Part shown: positions 1 through 7,402 of the stretch, in pieces
How the letters are laid out: each line of letters starts with the position of its first letter
Numbering within the stretch: the stretch's first letter is position 1
Notes under the pieces: generated by a model
What the model saw: the letters and a program-made list of their open reading frames with translations, nothing else
Databases searched by the model: none
Told to the model about the DNA's origin: nothing
Made by a program: the position numbers and the translations under genes
Assembly: GCA_021730905.1 (NCBI GenBank)
Contig: JAKFYK010000029.1
Coordinates: 62,001-126,000, forward strand
DNA length: 64,000 nt
Reading direction: 5' to 3'
DNA from: Betaproteobacteria bacterium
Lineage (GTDB): Bacteria > Pseudomonadota > Gammaproteobacteria > Burkholderiales > SG8-41

Positions 1-597
1 CCACATCGACACATTGCCGATGCGTGTTTGATACAGCGCATTGTTCGGCGCGATGCCCAACTGCATGCAATGCTCGAACGGCTTGCCTCGCAGCCCGAAC
101 AGCCACGCCGCTGCCGCTGTGCTCGCCATGCCGCCCACGGTAACGTGGTCGTAACCTATGGGTTTCAGATCCACTTCATCGCAAATGCGGCAAAATATTT
201 CGTAAGCCAGCACCGTGCCCGTGATGACGTCCCTGCCGGAACGCTGGTTGATCTCGGCGGCCGTCAGCACCGCAGCAATGCTGTCACTCGGGTGCCCCGA
301 CTCGCCTGTGCTGGTATAGCCGTCGTTGTAATCCAGAAAGCGAATCATCACGCCGTTGGCGAAGGTCGCCAGTTCCGGGCTGGTTCTGATGCCGCTCACC
401 ATCAGCGTCGCGGGCTGTCTGCTGCTGGTCATGTCAGCGAGGTCGCGCGCGATTTTTTCCGGCGCACTGTCATAGCCGCCCAGCGCGCAACCGATGGAAT
501 CGATAATCACCCGCTTGGCGGTTTGGATGACTTCCGGCGGCAGGTCTTCATAGCGCAGGCCGGCGGCGTAGTTACTGAGTTGCTCTACCAGGGTCAC
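1..597 (-). CDS. MmgE/PrpD family protein (N-terminal part, runs off the left edge)
   Basis: This is the first 199 codons of an MmgE/PrpD protein; the C-terminal half is outside the window. The family (2-methylcitrate dehydratase PrpD, cis-aconitate decarboxylase and relatives) acts on small polycarboxylates without a metal cluster. Visible hallmarks are an early helical segment 'YAAGLRYEDLPPEV', then 'DSIGCALGGYDSAP', and the family signature 'MIRFLDYNDGYTS' followed by 'GHPSDSIAAVLTA'. I chose the GTG at 597 because GAAGAGG lies about 8 bases upstream; the frame stays open further upstream, so the start is not certain. It is the last gene of a minus-strand set with nat and a second MmgE/PrpD gene. 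The substrate cannot be told from sequence alone. Confidence 0.85.
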   Translation of the reverse strand, partial: MTLVEQLSNYAAGLRYEDLPPEVIQTAKRVIIDSIGCALGGYDSAPEKIARDLADMTSSRQPATLMVSGIRTSPELATFANGVMIRFLDYNDGYTSTGESGHPSDSIAAVLTAAEINQRSGRDVITGTVLAYEIFCRICDEVDLKPIGYDHVTVGGMASTAAAAWLFGLRGKPFEHCMQLGIAPNNALYQTRIGNVSMW

Positions 598-641
598 AAA
601 ACTTGCCTCTTCAAATAGGACCGAAAAAACTGCCGTGCACG

Positions 642-1469
642 CTAACGCGCAGGCGGTTTAAGTGCTGCAAACCGGAATTTCAGCAACGCTTTTTCAGACT
701 CGTTTAATTCCACGCCGAGATGCTTGCGTAAATTCTCCAGGTAGGCTGTGAAATCCGTGACGGTTTCGCTCTCCAATGTGCCTTGGGTCAGATCAAAACA
801 TTTGAAAGTATGATCACTGAGCGTAACGCGCCCCTGCGATGTCATTTTGGTGCCAATGATAGCGTCCCGAAAAATGTGTTGTGAGCTATTCGATGTATAG
901 AAATTTGCCATCTCCATATCGATGGGCAAGGCCGGTTCAATCTTGAAAGTGTACAGCGGGTACCATTCCCGTTCTATTTGCTTCTGTAGATAAAAACCGT
1001 GCACCTCGTCTTTATGCAAGCGGTAGATCTCGCCCAACTGCTCAACTTCGACATCTGATTGCACAATCAAGGGATGCCGGAAACCGGAGCCTCCAAAACC
1101 CACGTCACAAAGCCAGATTTGTCCATCAAGTTCCACCAGATTAACGTGATGGGTACGCCCGCCGGGTTGAGGGCGGTTACGGTGTACACGCGCCATATTG
1201 GCATGGCACTTAAAGCCAAGTTCAGTAAGCACCATCAAGAACAAACCATTCTGCTCAAAGCAATAACCACCACGCTGACGCAATAACATTTTTCTTGTAA
1301 GCGTCTCTGCATCGAGATTGACGGCCTGGTGGCAAAAGACATCGATATTCTCGTAGGGAATGTGCTGCAAGTGCAACAGGTGCAAATCCCTCAAGGTTTG
1401 CAAATCGACCGTGGGCGTTTCAGTATATTTAATTCGTTTGAAATAGAGGTCTAAGAAATTGTTTGTCAT
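642..1469 (-). CDS. nat: arylamine N-acetyltransferase
   Basis: A cytoplasmic acetyl-CoA-dependent N-acetyltransferase of 275 residues, the usual family length. The Cys-His-Asp triad is visible: Cys70 in 'RGGYCFEQN', His108 in 'THHVNLV' and Asp122 in 'CDVGFGG'. NATs transfer acetyl groups from acetyl-CoA to arylamines and hydrazines by a ping-pong mechanism through the Cys. The gene sits between two MmgE/PrpD genes on the same strand (25 bases after the upstream one, 44 before the next). Its 5' end is noticeably more AT-rich than its neighbours (many AAA, AAT and TTT codons), which could reflect transfer. The family call is firm; the physiological substrate is unknown. Confidence 0.93.
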   Translation of the reverse strand: MTNNFLDLYFKRIKYTETPTVDLQTLRDLHLLHLQHIPYENIDVFCHQAVNLDAETLTRKMLLRQRGGYCFEQNGLFLMVLTELGFKCHANMARVHRNRPQPGGRTHHVNLVELDGQIWLCDVGFGGSGFRHPLIVQSDVEVEQLGEIYRLHKDEVHGFYLQKQIEREWYPLYTFKIEPALPIDMEMANFYTSNSSQHIFRDAIIGTKMTSQGRVTLSDHTFKCFDLTQGTLESETVTDFTAYLENLRKHLGVELNESEKALLKFRFAALKPPAR

Positions 1470-1493
1470 TAATCGAATCTGGGCGAAAAATTT

Positions 1494-2885
1494 TCAGCTT
1501 TTCAAAAAATCCCGCACACTTCCCTCATCCCGCAATCGCCACACGCGCTGTATCACCCGCCCCATTTCCGATTCGCCTGCGCCGCCGCTATAGCCGGCGA
1601 GCCGCACCGCCTTGTCTTCGATTTCCGGACGCGTGAGCGTGTTGTCCGGGTCGCCTTTGGGCGACGACACGCGGCCTTCGAGTTTGCGGCCGTCTTGGGT
1701 CGTTGCTGTGACGTGTCCCAGCCAGCGCTTGGGATAAGCGCCATCCACAACCGGATCAAGCACCATCTTCACCTTGTCGTGAAACGCGCGCGTCGCCGGG
1801 TCTTTCAGTGCGGCCTCGGTGAAATCCGCCAGTCCCGCACGTCCGTGCAGCGCGGCCAGCGCGAGCACGAAACCCATGGAAAATTTCGATTGATGGATGC
1901 TCTGCGGATCGGTCACCGGGCCCAGCACATCGATAGCGCCCTGATGCACGTGCGCGGTGACGCTGGCAATGTCATCGGCCTTCAACTGGTTGTCACGCAT
2001 CACCTTCAGCAGCGCATCCGCAGCCGGATGCGTATGCCGGCACGACGCATGAAACTTGAACGAGGTTTCGATCAGCCCCCAGCGCTTGCCAAGACCATCA
2101 ACCAGCTTTGCGGGATCGGCATCGCTGGACATGCCTGCCGCCATGCCCTGCTTGCCTTCCAGAATTTTATGAGCGCCGGTAAAGCCGTCGCGCGCAATGT
2201 AAGCCGCCATCAAGCCGTCCGCCGCCGCCTTGGCCGTGTGCAGTTGTTTTGAATCCGCCGCATCACGCAAAAATTCCCATAGGCCGGCTGCCATGGTGCC
2301 GGCAGAGCCTATGCAATGCTGCGTGATGCGCGCATCCAGTTTGAGGATATGCGCAACACCCGCCGCCGCCGCGAGTTTGCCCGCGGTGCCGGTGGTGTGA
2401 AACACCTTGTAATGTGAGCGGCCGAGAAACTCGCCGACGCGCACGCCGCACTCGTAGCCCGCCACCGATGCGGCGATTAAATCCTTGCCGCTCGCGCCCA
2501 CCTCTTGCGCAGCCGCCAGCACCGCCGGAAACACCACCGTCGCCGGGTGATAGACCGAGCCGTTATGCACGTCGTCCTGCTCCACCACATGCGACGCCGC
2601 GCCGTTGATCAGCGCCGCAAAGAACGGCGAGGTGTGCGCGCGTGTGGTGAGAATTTCGCATGGCCCGGTCGCAGGCCCCATCGCTTTCGCAAATTTTTCC
2701 AGCGCCAGCACCGGGCGCGAGCCTTTGCCTGCCAGCCCGGAACCCAGCCAGTCCAGAAAAAAATCCTCGGTGCGCGACACCACATCCTGCGGCAATGCTT
2801 CGTAGCGTATCGCCGCCAGAAACTCGCACAAGGTTTGCGTCTCGCTCTTGGCGGTGGATAGCGGATTCTTTTCGGGCTGGTCCAT
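1494..2885 (-). CDS. MmgE/PrpD family protein
   Basis: A full-length MmgE/PrpD protein of 463 residues. The frame opens 13 codons earlier, but the ATG at 2885 (MDQPEKNPL) has AAAGGAG nine bases upstream and gives the usual start. The core has 'FFLDWLGSGLAGKGSRP', 'INGAASHVVEQDDVHNG' and 'YHPATVVFPAVLAAAQ', corresponding to the helical domain that binds the substrate; 'FKFHASCRHTHPAADAL' is the conserved active-site region of the C-terminal half. The family dehydrates, decarboxylates or epimerises small di- and tricarboxylates. It is the first gene of the minus-strand set with nat and the partial MmgE/PrpD gene. It is divergent from the DM13 gene, so 2886-3013 should hold both promoters. The exact reaction is not predictable. 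Confidence 0.9.
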   Translation of the reverse strand: MDQPEKNPLSTAKSETQTLCEFLAAIRYEALPQDVVSRTEDFFLDWLGSGLAGKGSRPVLALEKFAKAMGPATGPCEILTTRAHTSPFFAALINGAASHVVEQDDVHNGSVYHPATVVFPAVLAAAQEVGASGKDLIAASVAGYECGVRVGEFLGRSHYKVFHTTGTAGKLAAAAGVAHILKLDARITQHCIGSAGTMAAGLWEFLRDAADSKQLHTAKAAADGLMAAYIARDGFTGAHKILEGKQGMAAGMSSDADPAKLVDGLGKRWGLIETSFKFHASCRHTHPAADALLKVMRDNQLKADDIASVTAHVHQGAIDVLGPVTDPQSIHQSKFSMGFVLALAALHGRAGLADFTEAALKDPATRAFHDKVKMVLDPVVDGAYPKRWLGHVTATTQDGRKLEGRVSSPKGDPDNTLTRPEIEDKAVRLAGYSGGAGESEMGRVIQRVWRLRDEGSVRDFLKS

Positions 2886-3013
2886 GACAAAATGCTCCTT
2901 TGGGATGAGCCAATTGTATTCCAAAGCGCTGGTGTGCCCCGCGCACGGCTTGATCGTTGTAAGGCCGCGCCCGTCCGTGCGACTATGGTTGATATCAGGG
3001 CGGAGAACACCTC

Positions 3014-3520
3014 ATGTTCAGATCAAAAGTCGCGGTTTTTGTGTTGGGCGGCCTGCTGGGCGTCGCCGCCGGCGCCGCCGGCATGCTGATCGCGTTTCCA
3101 TTTCTGTTTTCGCCACCGGCGGCAAACGATGCCGCGCCCAAACCCGTGGATGCCGCAGTACCCGCGATGATTAGCTTCAAGCTGGACGAAACCACGCCCG
3201 GCCGCGATCCGGTACATTGGGCCAACGGCAGCGGCGCGATCATTCGCACCGCGCAAGGCGCTGTCCTCAGACTCAACGGCGATTTCGAGGCCGGACCCGG
3301 CCCGAATTTCTGGGTCTATCTCAACACGCGCGCCGTGGGTGAAGAAAAAGATTTCAATGCCGACGCGGGCCGCGTGAAGATCGCGCCGCTCAAATCATTC
3401 AAAGGCGCGCAGAATTTCATGCTGCCGGAAGGGTTGGACCCGGCGAAGTATCACACCGTCACCATCTGGTGCGAATCATTCGGCGCTTATATCGGCAGCG
3501 GCGTGCTCAAGAAATCGTAA
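3014..3520 (+). CDS. DM13 domain protein, membrane-anchored
   Basis: A protein of 168 residues with one N-terminal hydrophobic segment (about residues 5-33, 'FVLGGLLGVAAGAAGMLIAF'), which acts as an uncleaved anchor or signal peptide, followed by a DM13 domain. Domain marks are 'GPNFWVYLNTRA', 'VKIAPLKSFKGAQNFMLP' and the terminal 'TVTIWCESFGAYIGSGVL', with the near-invariant Cys after Trp. DM13 is proposed to be a small redox or electron-transfer domain exposed outside the membrane; this is family knowledge and not proven. The gene stands alone, convergent with the Bug gene (5 bases between stops). Confidence 0.88.
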   Translation: MFRSKVAVFVLGGLLGVAAGAAGMLIAFPFLFSPPAANDAAPKPVDAAVPAMISFKLDETTPGRDPVHWANGSGAIIRTAQGAVLRLNGDFEAGPGPNFWVYLNTRAVGEEKDFNADAGRVKIAPLKSFKGAQNFMLPEGLDPAKYHTVTIWCESFGAYIGSGVLKKS

Positions 3521-3525
3521 CAGCT

Positions 3526-4491
3526 TTACTCGGCTCGTATGCCGGCCGACTTCACCACCCGCGCCCACTTTTCATGCTCATTTTTGATGTACGCCGCAAA
3601 ATCGGTTGCGCTACCGCTGGTCGCGTGCAGGCCGCCCACCAGATATTGCGCGCGCAAATCCGGCAGCGCGAGTATGCGCACCAGTTCGGCGTTCAGTTTT
3701 TCGATCACAGGCTGCGGCGTGCCCGCAGTTGCCAGCACGCCATACCAGGACCGCATGTCGTAACCCGGCACGCCCGATTCGGCAATGGTCGGCACCTCGG
3801 GAAACTGCGGATCGCGCTTGTCCGCCGAAGTGCCCAGCACTTTCAGCCGCCCGCTTTTCACATGCGGGATCACCGGTGCAATGCTGGCGAACGCGAGTTC
3901 TATGCGCCCAGTGATGAGATCAATGGTGTATTGCGGGCTGCCGCCCTTGTAAGGCACGTGGATTAACTGCGCACCCGTCATCGACGTGAACAACGCGCCC
4001 GCCAGATGGGTCGTCGAGCCGGTGCCCGACGAGCCGTAGGTCAGTTGCCCCGGCCGCGTTTTACCCAGGACCACCAGTTCTTTCGCGCTGGTCACCGGCA
4101 TTGACGGATGCACCACCAGTATCAGTCCGGCGGTCGCGGCCAGCGTGATCGGCGCAAAAGCACGATGCACGTCATACGGCATTTTCGCGTAAAGCAGCGC
4201 ATTCACAACTACCGGGCCGGTCGCGCCGATCAGCAGGGTGTATCCGTCGGGTGGAGCTTTGGCGACGGCGTCACCCGCCAGATTGCCACCGGCGCCGCCA
4301 CGGTTATCAACCACCACGCTGGCGCCCCACGCTTCGGTGAGCTTCGCCGCCATCGGACGCGCGACAATGTCGGTGACACTGCCCGCGGGAAAGGGCGTCA
4401 CGATGCGTATCGGTTTGTCGGGGTAGGCGGCCAAACATTGTGCGCAAGCCAGCATGCTGATACATATCAATAAGTATTTGTTTTTAAACAT
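3526..4491 (-). CDS. Bug/TctC-like periplasmic solute-binding protein
   Basis: A periplasmic ligand-binding protein of the tripartite tricarboxylate transporter type (321 residues). A signal peptide (MFKNKYLLICISMLACAQCLAA) is followed by the mature start 'YPDKPIRIVTPFPAGSVTD' and the ligand-loop region 'NRGGAGGN'; the end is the Bug-typical 'KWARVVKSAG'. The frame is open 23 codons further upstream, but only the ATG at 4491 gives a signal peptide at the N-terminus. This ATG and the first seven codons lie inside the AT-rich repeat at 4472-4498, and no Shine-Dalgarno is visible. The stop of the upstream Bug remnant (4496) is 4 bases away. Ligand unknown; carboxylates or related compounds are typical. 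Confidence 0.93.
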   Translation of the reverse strand: MFKNKYLLICISMLACAQCLAAYPDKPIRIVTPFPAGSVTDIVARPMAAKLTEAWGASVVVDNRGGAGGNLAGDAVAKAPPDGYTLLIGATGPVVVNALLYAKMPYDVHRAFAPITLAATAGLILVVHPSMPVTSAKELVVLGKTRPGQLTYGSSGTGSTTHLAGALFTSMTGAQLIHVPYKGGSPQYTIDLITGRIELAFASIAPVIPHVKSGRLKVLGTSADKRDPQFPEVPTIAESGVPGYDMRSWYGVLATAGTPQPVIEKLNAELVRILALPDLRAQYLVGGLHATSGSATDFAAYIKNEHEKWARVVKSAGIRAE

Positions 4492-4498
4492 ATTTTTA
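4472..4498 (-). repeat. AT-rich 27-bp dispersed element, copy 1
   Basis: On the minus strand this reads TAAAAATATG, then TTTAAAAACAAATACTT. It begins with the TAA stop of the Bug remnant and contains the ATG start of the next Bug gene, so one element supplies both codons. It belongs to the family with core AAAACAAATACTT seen at about ten places in the window. Confidence 0.85.
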
Positions 4499-4786
4499 TT
4501 CAAGCTTGATGCCGGATTCCTGCGCCACCTTTGCCCACTTGCGGATTTCCGAGGCGACATATTTTTCGAGATCTTCCGGCGTCGATGGCGCTTGATCGAT
4601 CCCCTGCGCTACGAGGCTTGCTTTCACATCGGTGGCGCCACCCGGGGCAAGGCCGACGACGATGCGTACGGTCTTCGAGGGATAAGGCTGCCCTGAACCT
4701 GTCGAAGGAGTTTGCGCATTTGCCGCCGCTGGCAGCAAACATCCTGATAAGAAAGCCGACATCACGCACGCTCGCAAGTCAAACAT
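4496..4786 (-). pseudogene. Bug solute-binding protein with the central region deleted
   Basis: A 96-residue in-frame remnant of a Bug protein. Residues 1-25 are a signal peptide ending in 'AAANAQ'. Then comes the Bug N-terminus 'YPSKTVRIVVGLAPGGATDV', which jumps directly into a Bug C-terminus ('ASLVAQGIDQAPSTPEDLEK', ending 'KWAKVAQESGIKLE'). About 220 residues, including both lobes of the binding fold, are missing, so it cannot bind ligand as a normal Bug protein does. Between signal peptide and mature start there is an extra 'PSTGSGQ' encoded by CCTTCGACAGGTTCAGGGCA, an arm of a common dispersed repeat (compare 12581-12646). It lies directly before an intact Bug gene. It could still make a small secreted peptide, but decay is more likely. 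Confidence 0.85.
4690..4709. repeat. half-copy of the GTTCGCCCTGAGCTTGTC-type repeat inside the Bug remnant
   Basis: GCCCTGAACCTGTCGAAGG on the plus strand is a close relative of the arms of the inverted repeat at 12581-12646. It sits in frame between signal peptide and mature start of the Bug remnant and adds about seven residues (PSTGSGQ). Confidence 0.7.
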
Positions 4787-4841
4787 GATCCACGGCCCCT
4801 CCCGTCAACATGGCAAAATCCCGATACAAAAGAGAAAGACC

Positions 4842-5474
4842 ATGCAAGGCAAAACCATTGTTTTCGACACCATCACCGTCAGGCGCGGAGGCGGTATCGC
4901 CTTCGACACCTGGCACCAGAATTACTATGTTCCGTCAGTACTGGCAACGGGTCAAATGCTGAACGTGCAGTGTTATGGCAGCCCGTTGCGCGCAACGTAC
5001 GTCGCCGTGTTCGAATCCAACGCCAGTCCTGCCGCGCTGCACGGCACGTTGCCTGCGCCTGCGCATGAAGCTATTCTTTCCACCGAACGTCATGTCGCAG
5101 CGCGCATGAACCAGCAGGCAGCGCCCGGCGCCGGCGATCCGTTTCACGATGCGCCAATACTCTATCCGGTGTTGTTTGGCGTGCCCGCCGAAGGAGAAAA
5201 GGATTTCAACGCCTGGTACGAAGAAGAACATCTGGGGATCTTGCTGCGCAGCCCGTACTGGCCGATGTGCCGGCGTTTCAAAATCGACACACCGGCGCCA
5301 GGATCATGGACGCATATCGCGCTGCATTATCTTGCCGACTTGCGTGCACTCGAATCGAAGGAACGCGATGAAGCACGCGCCACGCCTTGGCGTGACCAGC
5401 TGGCGAAGCATGCGTGGTTCAAGGGAGATTATCGGGTGTTGTACAAATTTGGCGCACGCCGAACACTCAAATAA
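4842..5474 (+). CDS. EthD-like dimeric alpha/beta-barrel protein
   Basis: About 210 residues. The frame extends upstream, but the ATG at 4842 (MQGKTIVFDTI) has a purine-rich AGAGAAAG just before it. The second half carries 'KDFNAWYEEEHLGILL', the EthD/DUF4286-like mark (F-N-x-W-Y-x-x-E-H) of the ferredoxin-like dimeric barrel fold. The protein 'GDPFHDAPILYPVLFGVPAE' part starts that barrel; the N-terminal half looks like a degenerate repeat of the same fold. Such proteins are small accessory or degradation factors in ether and aromatic catabolism, with usually unknown reactions. It is convergent with a second protein of the same type at 5523-6161. No specific function can be assigned. Confidence 0.72.
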   Translation: MQGKTIVFDTITVRRGGGIAFDTWHQNYYVPSVLATGQMLNVQCYGSPLRATYVAVFESNASPAALHGTLPAPAHEAILSTERHVAARMNQQAAPGAGDPFHDAPILYPVLFGVPAEGEKDFNAWYEEEHLGILLRSPYWPMCRRFKIDTPAPGSWTHIALHYLADLRALESKERDEARATPWRDQLAKHAWFKGDYRVLYKFGARRTLK

Positions 5475-5496
5475 TATCATTCAAAAAACAAGCACT
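5472..5496 (+). repeat. AT-rich dispersed element, degenerate copy 2
   Basis: TAATATCATTC then AAAAAACAAGCACT. It matches the family layout (TAAxATATC, short spacer, AAAACAAATACTT) with changes in the last block. As in other copies, its first bases are the TAA stop codon of the preceding gene. Confidence 0.5.
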
Positions 5497-5522
5497 GAAA
5501 ACATACGCTCGCCTTTCGCTGC

Positions 5523-6161
5523 CTATTTTTCACCAAATACGCCGGCCAGCGGCCCGCGCGTCCAGTACGGCGTGTATTCGTTGACGATGTCCAGATACTT
5601 CGCAGCCTCGCCGAACAGTTTCACGTCCATAGTCGCGGTAAACGGCGCGCTGGCTTCGATCCAGCCGATGTAATCGATCTGGTTGTTGTAATCCGAACGC
5701 AGAATGCGTATCTGTTTGGTCTCTGTGCGTTTGTCAAAGTTGTCGAGCACGCCCTGCGTGATGCGGTCCGCCAGTGTGTCGGGCGCGCCGCGAAACCGCA
5801 ACAGCGTAAGCCGGGTAAAATTTCCTGTCAGCGCATTGCCCGGATAAATCTGCGTGCCGCTCGCGCGATACTGCCCGCGCACCTTGGTCAGCATGCGCTT
5901 GGTCCAGGCACTGAAACCGTTCCACGATGCTTTTTTGTAAGCCTCGCTTTCCAGCACGCCAATTTCCGACAGATCGTAATATGAAAGATATCTCGGCCAG
6001 CCTGACAGGCATACAAAGCGCCGCCCCGACTCGAAACCCGGTATGCGCGTGCGCTCGGGGATATGTTCCATGTCGTACCAGTCGTTGAATTCTTCCTCGT
6101 ACGCCGGCGTCGGCTCCATCGACACCATCAAAAAACCCTTGCGTTTCGCGTTTTCAGCCAT
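5523..6161 (-). CDS. EthD-like dimeric alpha/beta-barrel protein
   Basis: About 212 residues from the ATG at 6161 (MAENAKRKGFLMV); the open frame reaches 6236 but those codons look like upstream sequence. The first barrel shows 'EEFNDWYDMEHIPERTRIPG', followed by 'GRRFVC' and 'PRYLSYYDLSEIGVLES', the classic EthD-like pattern. A second barrel ('FTRLTLLRFRGAPDT') ends in 'IDYIGWIEASAPF'. It resembles the convergent gene at 4842-5474 in the F-N-x-W-Y-x-x-E-H motif, so the two are probably old paralogues. It probably has a cytosolic accessory role in a degradation pathway. The ribosome-binding site is weak. Confidence 0.75.
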   Translation of the reverse strand: MAENAKRKGFLMVSMEPTPAYEEEFNDWYDMEHIPERTRIPGFESGRRFVCLSGWPRYLSYYDLSEIGVLESEAYKKASWNGFSAWTKRMLTKVRGQYRASGTQIYPGNALTGNFTRLTLLRFRGAPDTLADRITQGVLDNFDKRTETKQIRILRSDYNNQIDYIGWIEASAPFTATMDVKLFGEAAKYLDIVNEYTPYWTRGPLAGVFGEK

Positions 6162-6270
6162 GGTGGTACTCGCTCGTTGGTTGTTTAATTGCGGGAACGT
6201 CAATGCCCACCGGCCAGTGTTTGCCACGCAGTCCACATTGGCAGGCGCGCAGCACGTGGCACTGTGTTAA

Positions 6271-6299
6271 TTGTATGTCGATTTGCGCTATCCTATAAT
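6271..6299 (+). promoter_or_regulatory. candidate sigma-70 promoter for the 6.4-16 kb catabolic run
   Basis: TTGTAT (6271-6276) and TATAAT (6294-6299) are separated by 17 bases, a near-consensus -35/-10 pair in otherwise GC-rich DNA. It lies about 100 bases upstream of the Bug start at 6398 and points into the plus-strand run. No operator palindrome is obvious next to it. Confidence 0.55.
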
Positions 6300-6397
6300 T
6301 TCGTTGATCACTATGGGCGCAATCGAAGGATTGCAGCGCGACGCACCCATCTCACCACCAAAAATCCATAGCCCGGCCCACTCAAAGGAATTCGTTC

Positions 6398-7363
6398 ATG
6401 CGACTGATCATGCAAAGTACCGCGCTGGCCCTGACTGCGTTAAGCGGCGCTGTTTGCGCGCAAACTTTCCCGTCGAAGCCAATACGCATCATCGTCGCCT
6501 TTCCCGCCGGCGGCGGCACCGATATTGTCGCGCGCATGATCGCGCCCAAGCTCGGCGAAGCGCTCGGCACGCAAGTGGTGATCGACAATCGCGCGGGCGC
6601 GCAAGGCGTCGTCGGCACCGAGCTCGCCGCCAAGTCGCCGCCGGACGGCCATACCCTGTTCATGGGCACACTCGGCAATATTGCGGTAAACACCGTGCTC
6701 TATGGCAACAAGCTGCCATTCAATATCGAACGTGACTTCGCGCCGCTCACGCAGGTGGTCGATGTTTGGTTCGTGCAAATGATCCATCCGTCGCTGCCGG
6801 CGAAAACACCGCGCGAGTTGATCGCGCTCGCCAAGTCCCAGCCCGGTGTAATGAATTATTACTCCAGCGGCGCCGGCGGCGCGCCGCATCTGGCCGCGGA
6901 GATGTTTAATGCCATGGCAGGCATCCGCACCACGCACGTGCCGTACAAGGGCAGCGCACCGGGCCAGGTCGATTTGATGGCCGGCCAAGTGCAACTCGGT
7001 TACGACAGCATTGTGCAATCCCTGCCTTATATCAAGGCCGGCAAGCTGCGGGCGCTGGCGGTGCTGGGCACCAAGCGCACACCGATCCTGCCCGACGTGC
7101 CGTCCATGAGCGATTTTTTGCCGGGCTACGCGCTCACCAACTGGTTCGCGCTGGTGATACCCGCAGCCACGCCAGCCGACATCCGCAACCGTTTGCACGC
7201 CGAGGTCGTCAAGATCCTACGGTCGCCCGATATCAAGGAACGGTTACTCGGCATGGGCGCCGAACCCGTGGGCAGCACGCAGGAACAATTTGCCGCGTTC
7301 ATCAAATCCGAGGTAGCGAAATGGGGCAAGGTGATTCGCGATGCCAACATCAAAGCGGATTAG
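6398..7363 (+). CDS. Bug/TctC-like periplasmic solute-binding protein
   Basis: Periplasmic binding protein, 321 residues. Signal peptide MRLIMQSTALALTALSGAVC then 'AQTFPSKPIRIIVAFPAGGG', a ligand-loop 'IDNRAGAQGVVG' and a C-terminal 'KWGKVIRDANIKAD'. The ATG at 6398 has AAGGAA upstream. It opens the plus-strand catabolic run and is followed 39 bases later by an acyl-CoA ligase, so its ligand is probably the acid that the ligase activates (inference). As for the other Bug proteins here, no membrane subunits are nearby. Confidence 0.95.
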   Translation: MRLIMQSTALALTALSGAVCAQTFPSKPIRIIVAFPAGGGTDIVARMIAPKLGEALGTQVVIDNRAGAQGVVGTELAAKSPPDGHTLFMGTLGNIAVNTVLYGNKLPFNIERDFAPLTQVVDVWFVQMIHPSLPAKTPRELIALAKSQPGVMNYYSSGAGGAPHLAAEMFNAMAGIRTTHVPYKGSAPGQVDLMAGQVQLGYDSIVQSLPYIKAGKLRALAVLGTKRTPILPDVPSMSDFLPGYALTNWFALVIPAATPADIRNRLHAEVVKILRSPDIKERLLGMGAEPVGSTQEQFAAFIKSEVAKWGKVIRDANIKAD

Positions 7364-7402
7364 CCCTGCGTAGCATGTTCTTTTCACAAAAAAGCGTCTG
7401 CT

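Noticed and set aside
28-618. Plus-strand open frame at the left edge
   Set aside because: The minus strand encodes the conserved MmgE/PrpD N-terminus over the same bases; the plus frame has no recognisable domain.
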